Shown piece by piece: positions 1-10,899 of a stretch of DNA of 64,000 bases (positions are counted from its first letter, which is position 1; each line of letters starts with the position of its first letter). This stretch comes from Caprimulgus europaeus (lineage: Eukaryota; Chordata; Aves; Caprimulgiformes; Caprimulgidae): positions 5,801,501-5,865,500 of the forward strand of contig OU015550.1 in NCBI GenBank assembly GCA_907165065.1, given 5' to 3'. The notes under the pieces are model-generated. The model saw only the letters and a list, made by a program, of their open reading frames with translations. It ran no database searches and was not told where the DNA came from. Both the position numbers and the translations under genes were made by a program.

Positions 1-637
1 GGATGGCACACTCGCATCTCCTGTCCCGACGCTGCAGCACGGTGCTCCTGCCTGGGTCCCTCTTCCCTCTATTGACATTTCTATTATCAAGCACTGTAAT
101 TAATTATTGCCGTTCCCAGCGCCGGCTGCTCCCCTCGGGCTCTGGGAGTGATGCCTGAAAAACTGCCTGAGAATTCAAACAACTGTGGGCACCGCCCTGG
201 CTCCGTCCGTCAGAGCAGCGGCCGGCGCGCAGCAGCTGGGGCGCGCAGGGTGAAAGGAGCAGTGTCTCACCAAACAACGGCCACTTTCACGCCAAGTGCT
301 GTTGACACAGTGAGAACCCAGTTCCTCTCTAAACATGACACCAATAGGGCTGCTATTCTTCTTGTTTCCTCCATCCTACTTAACAGCTTTTCCTAAAACA
401 AAAATTGCATGTGGAGGCGCGGGGCTGGGTATTTAATTAATTTTTTTTGCTGTGATGGAGTTTGTGGGATGGGCACAGGGCTCAGCTTGGGGTACACTGA
501 GAATAAAGTAGTCCCAGAGCTGGAACTATGGGGCAAGGACTGAGGGGGTACGAGGGGCAGAGCCAGAGCTAGGCATGCATTATCTTGAGATGGCTGGAGA
601 GAGCTTCAGAAAGGAGAAGGGAAATGCACAGAGTCAG
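1..637. other. Intronic stretch, no gene seen
   Basis: Unique-looking sequence. A CpG-rich patch lies at about 190-255 (ggccggcgcgcag) next to an AT-rich block at about 90-115 with a TAATTA core. An open frame at 148-396 has no recognisable family and unremarkable composition. No splice-bounded exon is supported. Confidence 0.5.
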
Positions 638-904
638 TCACACAGAATCACAGTGGTTGGAAAAGACCTTTAAGATCACCGAATCCAACCATAAATCCAA
701 CACTGCCAATTCCACCTCTAAACCGTGTCCCTCAGCACCTCATCTGCCCGTCTGTTAAATCCCACCAGGAAAGGTGACTCCACCACCTCCCTGGGCAGCC
801 TGTTCCAATGCTTGACAACCCTTTGGGTGAAAAAGTTTTTTCTCAGATCCAACCTAAACCTCCCCTGGTGCAACTTGAGGCCATTTCCTCTTGTATTGCC
901 CCTG
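638..904 (-). mobile_element. CR1 LINE, 3' end fragment
   Basis: Read on the minus strand this matches the 3' end of an avian CR1 element. It has the last part of ORF2 ([20 protein letters not shown], then [16 protein letters not shown] and DEVLRD), followed by the short tail ending in gtgattctgtg. The copy is severely 5'-truncated, as is typical of CR1, and the ORF2 remnant from 718 upward is still open in one frame. Its sequence is close to the copies at 10531 and 56116, so the three belong to one related subfamily. No target-site duplication is evident, as expected for CR1. Confidence 0.95.
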
Positions 905-3900
905 TGGGAGTCACCAGTGAGGGACATCACTGGGTTTCCCCTAAAATCTGCCCATCACCTTGAGCTGTGTGGGTAGGATGGCTCTCACCCACTCTGGAGG
1001 TCAGGACAGCCCCAAAATCATCAGGCATTGCTGATCCTCTGCCTCTTACCCACAACATGAAGGTTGACAGGATCTGTCCCTGTGATTTCTATGCAGCTCA
1101 GGGCTTGTTTCACGTTTGTGAGGAGCTGGATGCTCTCGCGGCGCTCTATAAATAAGAGGATTTTAATCATACGAATAACCGTTCCTTACAGATGATTTTA
1201 CGTTAGGCATTTGGGTTCTTTTGCTGCTCAGAACCTGTGGCTATCAGTAACCAGACAGAGCAAAACCACTGAAGTCTGGAGCAGTTTGCTGCCCGCAGCA
1301 TGAGGGAGAAAGGAAAGATCCTGCCTGCGAGCTTTCCAAAGGCAGAGAGCAGGAAAGCAGTGGGTGTACTCACCAGAAACCCACTGAGTAACCCCAAACC
1401 GTGGTCACCACTGAGTCCCACCTGCCCAGCCCCACTCCAATGGCCATGGGCACTCACAGCATCCCCATCCCACGGGCAGCAGCACCTCGCAGCCACGCAC
1501 AGCCACCGTGACCCCCATCTGTCACAGCCTGGTCTATTTGCTCTCTCATCCTCGCCAGCCCCTGGGGCAGCATTGTGTGCAGCAGAAGGGTTTATTTGGA
1601 CAGGGCTTTGGTTTTCAGTATTTAGTCTTTAAATGTAAATACTTCTCTTTGTTTACATTAGAGAAGATAAGTCGGAGGAATGCTCCTGGCACTCAGAGCA
1701 AACATCTGAGAAGGCCTATCACCACTTCAGGAGTGTATTCCCCACCCCAGACTCAGCCCCAAGAAACCTGTTGCCTGAACTGATGAACTTATCTGCAGAG
1801 CAGGAGCATGAGGTCCTGCAGCACCCAGAGAGCAGAGTTCCTGGCTTCAGCTCCCATCCTGGAGCACTGGCAGACCTCACAGTGAATTTGAGCTTTTCAA
1901 AGCAGGTCTTAATTCTGAAACTTTGAGAATTCTGCTCCAGCTACCAGAAACACGAGGCGGGAGGTCCCGAAGCTGTGCAGAGGTATGCAGGAATTTTCCA
2001 AATGCAGCTTCAAATCCTGCACTTTCTCACCTGTGAGGTGGACCACTGCTCCCCTGCAGAGCCCAGAGATGCCCACGAGGTCATGGTGCCTCTGCTGAAG
2101 CAGGCAGCAGGTCATTTGAGGATAAGAAAGGGTGACACACACTTCTCATCAGTGATAAAGCAACTCAGCAGAGCTGAGGAGCATCTGCATGAAGGACAAC
2201 AGCCAAGAAACCAACACTCCTGGGGAATTTCCTTACTCCCAAGAGCAGAGCCCTTCTCCTCCCAGCCCGATTGCTACCTCTCTTCCTTCTCCCCACGCCA
2301 AAACAAACCTGCTTCTCAATAACTACATGATGAAGTCTCATTACTGCTTTCCATGACTGCCTGATTCATAACATCAGAAAAAAACAAAAAAAATCAATAC
2401 AGACTCACCAAAACACATGCATTCAAACTCCACCAGCCCCCAGAGAAAATAAAGTAAGAGCAAGAATCCACTTCCAAATAAATAAATACAGAAAATAAAC
2501 AAACAAAGCAAAGTTTCCATAGCTTATGTCTGCTACCAGCACAGCCTCTGACCTCCCTGGCTGGAGACAGCCCCCGGGGCGTCCCACCGCCACGGCACGC
2601 TGCCTGCAGCCCCTCAGGGTGCTGGAGTTCAAACAGAAAATCTATTTTTAATGACTTTGGGGAGTGTAGTAGAGATGCCAACTAGTTCAGTGTAATTAAA
2701 GCTATCTATCACTCAGTGAGCAGGAGCCCAAAGTTGATGAACTTTCCAATGAGATTTTCTTCTTCCCTTCATTCATTAAAAACCACCACTTTGTGCTGCT
2801 GCAGGAGACATGAAAAAGTGTGGGAAGGAGCAAGGGGGACTCATCAGTTCCAGCTGTTAACGTGTCAGGGTGACAGAGCTGGGGAAAATAAAGTCAAACT
2901 TTCTCAGAGGCTTGTAAAAAGTTTGACAGACTCTTCTTCCCACTGGTTCTCCTCCCTGCGCCTTCGTGCAGAACCGTTCAAATCTGGAATCCTCCTCTGA
3001 TATCATTTCTGCCAAGGGAAAAACCAGGGGGTGCAAGGGCTGCAGAGCACATGGGGCTTTGCTGAGCAGGACCTGTGGGTCCAATGTGCCCCATGCTGTA
3101 TGAAAAGTCCTACCTGAAAATGACTCATTCTTGACTCGAGCAGAGCCAGACACGCTATGACTGATCCAGCAGTGAGCGTGTAAGACCCAGGGATGCAGGG
3201 AGCGCATGGCGTGGGACACAGGCAGGACACAGGGGAGAAGGCAAAGGTGAAGCATTTGAACTGAAAAGCGTTGAGGAGCATCCCCAAAGTGCTGCTGAGC
3301 CCTCAAAGGCAGGAATACCTGCTCTGGTGGGGACTAAGCCACGAGTCCCTGTAACACGGGGGTACGCACCCCGGCGAGGGGAGGATGAGGGGGAGTTCTC
3401 CTGACAGGCACGGGGGGACCCAGCTCTCCTCTCCCACGCTGCTCAGCAAAGAAAGGATTCTCAAAGCTACCGAAGGGCTGTCAGAACCAAATCAACGCCT
3501 GTAACTTTTGGCAGAAAAGCAGCGAGTGGGAGAGGACACAGAGACAATGTTTCCATGACTACAAAGGGATTATTTAATTACAGCGCTGCAGATGCCTGCG
3601 GAGAAAGTCCCTTAAACTCTGATCCAAGCAACCTTTTCAATGAGTTTGGCTTTGCTGCTTTATGAACCTCATTAGCATCTTAGGAGGACAAGCTGTGACT
3701 GAGCACAGAGACCGGTAGCTTTCTAGGGAGCAATCAGATCTGTCTCCTTGGCTCCCAGCTACCCGCCCTGGACAGCACTGGGCTCCCGAGGGAGGTGATG
3801 GAGGTAAGAGCAGCCTCTTCTGGGAAGCAAGAAAGCATGAAAAAAAAACAGCAAATGCTCCAAAGTGGGGCTTGATCAAGCTGTAAAATGGTCCTCGAGC

Positions 3901-5414
3901 CAGAGTTTCCTCTATCCAACCCAGCAGCAGGACTCAGGCTCGGAGCAGACTCATGTTCTGGCACACAGGCTCCCGCAGACAAACGCTTTCCCATGGTTTA
4001 CCATCACTCGAGTTAATCATCGGATCAGTAGGAAACATCTGAGCAAGATCTGTTGGAATAACAAAATGCCAGGCAGAGATCCCATCCCCACTCCCAGGAG
4101 CAGCAGTGGTGTGTAAGCCTGGAGGAGGAGAAATGGGTTTTCATCTTGAACATGGGCTGCCCATGACCGTCCACCGAATGCTGGGTCTGTTCAACCTGGC
4201 AGCTCCTTCCCCACCCTCGGCAGGTGATGATGCTGCTCTCAGGGTACCACCCACCTGGTATGAGCACTGACTGTGTCCCCTCCCAACCCAGACTGGGTGT
4301 CCTCGTCCCTTACCCTCCCCTCAGATCCCAGCTGTGCACTGCAATACAAGATCAGGAAGCAATTCTTTCATCTCCAATGTAGGAATAAAAACACTGGCTG
4401 CAGTATTTACACAGGCTTCTGGAATCAGCAAAAGCAGCAACATTTATGGGTTGAATAATTAGGCCAAACCTGACCACAGAGGTGCAGCCACACGCTCGCT
4501 CCTGCCCAGCTTCCCCGCAGGCATCACATCCCGGGCTGCTCCAGAGCCCCGTACGCACCCGGTGCAGAGCAGCTGGGGAATATGGGATCTGCAGCCGAGC
4601 ACCTGTCTCATTTGGGACACCAAGCTGCTCTGTTCTCCCACAGAACTGACCCACAGAAACTCTCTGTTCTTGACAAGAAAAGGAGGTAACGTGATAAATG
4701 TTTACACAGGCTGATATAATGAAGAATGAGATGCTAAAGGTCTCCACCACAAAAAAACCCAGGTTACGTCGCAATACACCCTCACATTTCCTCCCCTGGA
4801 AAACCACCACGCCTCAGGGGAGCTGCATTTTTGTTCTTGACTGCAAAAAAGTTCAAGTGAGTTTCTGGCAATCAGGCTCTTTCCAGGTGTGCTGCACTGA
4901 GCTATTCCATCCAGGCAGGAGAACCTCCGCAGCAGCTCTGCGGGCACCGGCCAGGGTGACACCACACCACTGCTGCCCATGGGAGGTCCCTCAAGGCTTT
5001 CAGGAGGGTCCCTCAGGTCCCTCCATATTTCAGGATGAGGAGGTGACATACCCAGAGCAGGTGCATGGCACATCCAATTGTCCCTGCCAGGGGACATCAC
5101 TGCTGCCATCAGAAGTGGCTTCTTGGAGCGCTGGCACCGTCTTCTGATGAACAGCACACTGCTTGGTGAGACCACCCTGCCACGGCCACCCTGCCAACGA
5201 GCCGTGTCCTTGGCAGCACTGGTTAGTCCAGGCCTCTGGGGAACTAATTAATAAGGATAAAAGGGGAGCAGCTTTCCAAAATTTCTGGGCTCAGGTGGGG
5301 ATCAATCCAACACAGTCCACTTTCATCTCACATCAGTTCACGGCCTCTGCGTCGCTGCCATGTAACTCACAGCACAGTCCCTGCAGCCATTTCAAAGTTT
5401 GAGCAGAAGCTCAG

Positions 5415-5650
5415 AAATTAATTAAGGTGCATAATTACAAAGCACACGTGCACTTCTTTCCCTCTCTGTTTTGCAAGGAAGCGGCAAAAATAGAATTCTG
5501 CTTAATTTTGGAGTTATAACCAATGTAATTAGGTGTTCAACGAACACTTACAGTCGGGCTGCGCTTATTAAAATTACTGTTTTAGTCAGAACATTGCCAG
5601 AGAGTCATTAACAGCACAATGCTTCCATTCCCCGGGACGCTAATTAGACT
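5415..5650. promoter_or_regulatory. Cluster of four TAATTA homeodomain-type cores
   Basis: TAATTA occurs at 5419-5424, 5432-5437, 5526-5531 and 5641-5646, the first inside a TTAATTAA palindrome. Such cores are bound by many homeodomain proteins (Antennapedia, LIM and Paired classes). The surrounding sequence is unlike the repeat fragments elsewhere. In an intron of a neuronal guidance receptor an enhancer is plausible, but conservation and activity are unknown. Confidence 0.25.
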
Positions 5651-6734
5651 GGGCCGCTTGGCAGCGCAGGGGATGCCCGGCTCCACACTACAGGTGATGC
5701 CCAGGAGCTCGGTGGGACCTCACCAAGGCTTCCCGGGCACTTCCCAGCCTTGGGGCACAGCGACCTGGCCAGGGAGAGCTGGGGCAGGGGACAGAGCCCC
5801 AGCACCAGGCGGTGGGAAGGGGATGCTCTGTGATGTGGGGTGTCCCGGTCACAGCTCTGACTCTGACTTTTGTCTGCAGTGACCACGCTGGCCGGTGCAG
5901 GCAGGGGCAGCTCGGGCTCAGCTGTTTCTTCTTTGGAAAGCAGCTCTCAGTTCACTTTACAGAAATCCCTTTATTTCTTTCTTGCAATGCTCTAGGCAGA
6001 AAAAGGCCAGGTCTGTGTTAACTCCATCCCCAGCCCATGCAAGCCCGGACAGCAAACGTCCACACCATCCATAGGGCTGGAGATGGTACTGCCAGGAGAT
6101 GCCCAACTGGGAATATTTGCAGCACAAGCTACAGCAGGACAAACCTCCCCTCCTGCTGCCTGCAAACAGCCATCCCCCCGTCCCCATCTCATGTTTGCTC
6201 CCCAGCAGCAGCACTGGTACACACTGGTGGGGACCAGCCGCACCAACGCAGCTTGTTCCACCTCAAAATCAAAGACTGCTCTGCCCAGAGTCTGTCCCAG
6301 CACAGATGTTCTGGGGGTTAACATGTCCATGTACAACCCTGCAGCCCTCACCAGCACCTCCCCTCCTTAGAGCATCTGCGATGGGATAAGGACTGGGAGT
6401 GGGGAATACCTGGGAGGTAAACTGGAAACACCCTGAGGATTTATAAACAACAGCCCCGCTCACTCCAAGCAGCTTCTTACAGTGGTTTGGAAATGATGGA
6501 GACTTCAAAGGAGGTGTCAATCCACTCCCCGTGTCAGAGACAGGAGCTCCACGCTCTGAAACGCAGACATCCAGCTCTGTTAGGGATGACCTACATCTCC
6601 GTGCTGTGTATCCCAGGAAAGCTCAGTGCCTGCTGCTTGCAATTGCCTTCAGCCGTCTGTTTTTCCTCTCTCCCCATAAAAACCACATGCTAGACAGCAG
6701 AGACCCCTTCCCCCAAGCTGCCAGCCTAGAACTC

Positions 6735-6905
6735 ATGAATTCAGTTAAGTTGTTAAAAAGGATTGTGGCAGGCTAAGATAAAACAGAGGAGTTTAAAATG
6801 ACAAACAGACTCCTAAATGGGATTAGAGTCTTAATGAAAACAGTAATGAATGAATGAGGCAACCAAATATTACCCATTAATATTAGACAGATAGATTAGA
6901 TCCCT
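6735..6905. promoter_or_regulatory. AT-rich block, candidate conserved noncoding element
   Basis: The block is AT-rich without simple-repeat structure, carries several ATTA, TTAA and GATTAGA words, and contrasts with its GC-richer flanks. This texture is often seen in ancient intronic enhancers. There is no direct evidence beyond composition. Confidence 0.18.
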
Positions 6906-9900
6906 AGGCACAGCATTTAGAAACAACATGAAATCACTTCAATTACTCTGCATTGATAAATAACAAGGCCATATTTACTGTTAAAACACATTTCCTCCAC
7001 CCTCTCCCGTGCTCTCTTTGGCTTCTGCTTCCCAAGAGGGAGAACAAACCATTGAGAGGCTGAAAAAATGCACCAGGCTGGAAGCTTCCACCGCTCCCCT
7101 CCTCTCTGCAGAGGACCAGAGCTCACCACCATCCACCCCACACATATTCCAGGGCACCTGCTGCAGAGGACCAGTCCCACCAGTCTCAATTACCACCATC
7201 AACACTGCTATTCCAGTCCCTGCATTGCTGTGCCAGAGCCAAAGCCATCACCACTGATTCACTGAAAACCTGATGTTCCCAGCATCCTTCCATCACAGAA
7301 ATCCACTCTACCTTCACGTCCTGGTGGACACAGCTGCTCAGCATCCTCCTTTCCACACAGGGAAAGTGAGATTAACCTGATCAGAGGCTTCCTCTAATGA
7401 AGAGATCATAGATGGATAATTCCTGGGTGCTGGGTGGCATTTACATGCTAATGATGAAAGGCATTCTGGTAAAGGTAATGTCAACAAGAGTCCCTTGTCC
7501 TTCCAGCCTCCAGCTCAACCATCTGTTCTCTGGGTTCAGAAAAGCCCTGGAGAAGAGGTTGCTGCTAGGAAAGCTGCAAAACATCCTTTCCAGCTCTGCT
7601 GCCTTGCCTTGCACACCTTCGTGCCTGGATGAAGTCTCCTCTACATGCCTGGGGACACATCTCAGTAGATGCTGTGCTCAGAGCTGGAGAGCCAGCCTAG
7701 CTGGTGGGATAAACAGAGCACAACTGTAAGCACAGCAGTGTTGGTGTGTCAAATCACTGATGCCTTGCTGCTATGAGATCTCACATATCTTTGCAAAAGA
7801 AAACACCCCAAAAAACCAAAAAAAACCCTCATTCAGCCTCATAAAATATCAGTAAACAAGCAAAACCATAAAATATCTCATTTCAGAGGTACAAGAGGAG
7901 CAGCAAGAGCACAGAGCAAATCACTGGGAGCACAGCAAGGCGGAGAACCTGAGCCCAAAGCCCAGGGCCTGGAGCTGTCAGACATCATCTCACGTTATCA
8001 TAGGGAGAGGAGTGGGAGGACCCCGCTGCTTCCCCTGGGGAGAGGCTACACAGGGCTGAGCAGGGCTCCTGGTGACTCCAGCTGAAATTCTGCTGAGTGT
8101 GGAGGATCCGTTAAGTGTGGGAATGGGGGGCAGGAGGGGGTTGTGTGTACCATGCAGATATAAATTAACCTTCTGGGAAGGCAACAAAACCCAGTCTTTG
8201 TGCTTTCCCACCTCGAAACAAGAGGTAAAGTAGGAGAGTGAAGAGAGAGGAATGAGCAGAGCTCTTCCCACAGCTCAGGGGATGGATGGTCTTTCCAATA
8301 CTATACCTGCATAAATCTTATTTAATGAAGTAATAATTTAAAAAAAAAAAGAATAAACGAAGGTTAAATCATTCCCAGCAGCAGATTTACATTGAAAACA
8401 AAGTCTGTTCAGACAGTGGTTGGTTTACACAACACAGGCCTTTAACATTCCTTTCCTAACTACTCGGGTGACTCCTGACCAGCTAACCACGAGATGAGTG
8501 ATAGGAGCCCTGGAAGCCAAAGGCAACTTGCCAAGACGGCGGCAAAAGAACCAGCATTAGTCTGGGGTTTCCTTTAAACACACAATTAGGGGTTTTGGTG
8601 GGTCACAAGTCACAACACAGCGGTTTTCACCCATCAAACCTTCCCCACAACATTCCCATCCTTTGGGACATGACTTCATTTTCAGTGCCACCACCAAGTC
8701 AGCTCTTTAAACACCCACTTCCCCTCCCTTCGCACACCGCAGAGCAAACACGGCTGCCCAGGGCTTGGAAGTGCCCCTGGGAAACTGGGAAAACTAACCC
8801 AGGGCCTCCCATTATCTGAAATAAAAGCTGGAACAGTTCTTGTGGCCAGAGAAGGTTGGGCAGGGTTTAGCTTTCATCTTTACCTGCTTTTCCTTGGGCT
8901 GCTGTTTTGCTGCATGGGAGAAGAGGAACCAAAGAGCAGCTCTGGGGGTATGGCATTGCTTTGACGAAAGGCAGAGGTGATAGAAGCTCAGAGCTTATCC
9001 ATAAACTTCAGAATTGCTGCATTAATGCTCCCAGTGCTGCAATGCCAAGTCCCTGCTCCCTAGAAGCCATATCAGCTCCTGCTGTAAACAGTTTCTTTGA
9101 CATCAGTTTCTCATTGTCCTGATACAGCACTCAAAACGGTGGCATTTTGGGCAAATAATGCCATGAAACTGTTTCTGCTCCATCAGAGCCTGAGGAACTT
9201 CTGCATATATTTCCATAAATATCACTGGTGTCAGTACAGCAATAGACCCGACAGACTGCGAGGGGGATCCTGCTGCTGAGCCTGCCTACAGAGTGGCTCT
9301 GGGAAAAGCAACGGGCTTGAAAGGACTCCACTGAAATCACAGAAAAGAACCGAGCTTGGGTGAAAATTGGGAGCCCCCCACTTTCTAGCGAGGCTGGAAA
9401 TGAGGGGGAAGGTTCTCCCAGCTATCAAAATGTGCAACTTGTTGCCCCAGGAAGCTGAAAGTAGATGGCATTGAACAGAGGTGGAGAAGAACAGTTTGTT
9501 AAGGCCAGCTTGGGAATGCCAAAAAATCTGTGAGGATGCACAAGGAGAGGGACTGGTGGGTCCATGACCTGCTTTCTGCACAGGGAACCACCACGGTGGT
9601 TCTTACTGACATATGAAAGAGATGAGTCCACCAACACTCCTAGACAAAATTTAGTCCCTCACCTCATGTTCTTCAGCTGCAAACTGCCCATGGGAGGCAA
9701 ATCCCCGCTGTGGGGGGGGCAGAGGAGGTGCAAGGGGACCTTCCCTCCCCTCAGCTGCCTTCCTGCTGGAAGCCTGCACAGAGCAGCTGCTCCAAGGGCA
9801 TTTCTCTGCGGGGTAGCTGGCAAGGGACAGGGCTAATAGGCCCACTCCATGCGTGACCTCTCTTCCCTCTCTCTGAGAGCTTCTAATTACCAAGCTAAAG

Positions 9901-10089
9901 AAAGCAGGGCAGCCAGCAGCATCAGCCAGAGCCCGCCGCTCACGCCTGCCCTTGCTGATCTGATCGATCGCAGCCCGCCGGCGAAGGGAAGGGCTTCACC
10001 CCTGCTAGAGGATGAGGTCTCCAGGAAAGGCAGCTTCTCCCATCCCACCCACACATGGAGTGAGCTAATAAAGGCCAAATCCACCCTGG

Positions 10090-10117
10090 AAAAAAAAAAA
10101 AAAAGAAAAAAAAAGAA
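10090..10117. repeat. Interrupted poly(A) tract
   Basis: A run of 15 A, then G, then 9 A, then G. No retrocopy body is recognisable upstream, so it is scored as low-complexity sequence rather than the tail of an inserted copy. Confidence 0.9.
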
Positions 10118-10152
10118 GCCATGAATAAATGATGGTGCTAATGAAGAGACGC

Positions 10153-10170
10153 CTGCGCCGCCCGGCGCAG
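10153..10170. repeat. GC-rich perfect inverted repeat (8-bp arms)
   Basis: The arms CTGCGCCG and CGGCGCAG flank a two-base CC spacer. Four CpG sites survive in 18 bp of otherwise CpG-poor intron. It can form a short strong hairpin or serve as a symmetric protein site. No transcript context is known. Confidence 0.8.
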
Positions 10171-10530
10171 TGAGGAACCAGACCGATGACTCTATTTCTG
10201 ATGCACCGGCAGCCTGACAATTGGCAAATGAACCTCTGCAGTTATGTGGTTCCCCTCTTTATCCTTTTCTCATAAAACTGGCAGGAACAGGGGTAGGAAA
10301 GAGCTGCTGGCGGCAGCTGTGTTCAGTATGAAAAATGAGCAGCGTGTGTACGGGAGGCAGCTGGAGCCCAGCGCTCGCCCCGAGCCAGGGACCCCAGGCT
10401 CCTCCAGCTCCCCTGCCACACTGGTTATTTCCCTCTCTCCAGTGGGCCCCATCATTAACCCTTGCCTTGCTCTGTTGCTGCACGTACCATGATGGAGCGA
10501 ATCAACCAAACCCATGAGGACCTTTTTGTG

Positions 10531-10899
10531 GAGAAAAGGAGGCTGAGGGGAGACCTTCTCACTCTCTACAACTACCTGGAAGGAGGGTGTAGAGACGTGG
10601 GGGTGAGTCTGTTCAACCAAGTAACAAGCAATAGAACAAGAAGAAATGGCCTCAAATTGTGCCAAGAGAGGTTTAGGTTGGATATCAGGAAGAACTTCTT
10701 CACCTAAAGGGCAGTCAAGCATTGGAACAGGCTGCCCAGGGAGGTGGTGGAGTCACCTTCCCTGACAGGCTTTAAAAGACAAGCAGCCGAGGTGCTGAGG
10801 GACATGGTTTAGAGGTGGAATTGGCAGTGTTGGGTTTATGGTTGGACTCAATGATATTAAAGGTCTTTTCCAACCACTGTGATTCTGTTATTCTGTGAC
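10531..10899 (+). mobile_element. CR1 LINE, 3' end fragment
   Basis: Plus-strand CR1 tail beginning in the conserved gagaaaaggaggctgagggg region of ORF2. It continues through the [11 protein letters not shown]-like and [13 protein letters not shown]-like blocks and ends gtgattctgttattctgtg. It is the longest CR1 piece in the window, still only the last few hundred bases of a roughly 4.5-kb element. The ORF2 remnant carries a stop after the NFFT block, so it is inactive. The sequence is closely related to the copies at 638 and 56116. Confidence 0.95.

Larger units (their letters stand above)
905..10089. other. Intronic stretch: no gene, candidate regulatory blocks only
   Basis: Mostly unique sequence. 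Just beyond the CR1, at 914-933, lies a 7-bp inverted repeat (ccagtga and tcactgg). Four TAATTA cores fall within 5419-5646, and a smooth AT-rich block lies at 6735-6905; both are listed separately. A/C-rich runs occur at 7805-7830 and an A run at 8341-8350. A G-rich run lies at about 9710-9722. Several open frames of 60 to 157 codons occur on both strands, often overlapping each other, and none resembles a known protein. Confidence 0.5.

Noticed and set aside
718-930. Open frame with [10 protein letters not shown] and [13 protein letters not shown] as a host gene
   Set aside because: This is the C-terminal end of CR1 ORF2, a mobile-element remnant.
2970-2985. tRNA B-box-like word (gttcaaatc)
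   Set aside because: No A box, no cloverleaf and no terminator at the right spacing; such words occur by chance, and similar ones appear near 2020 and 58090.
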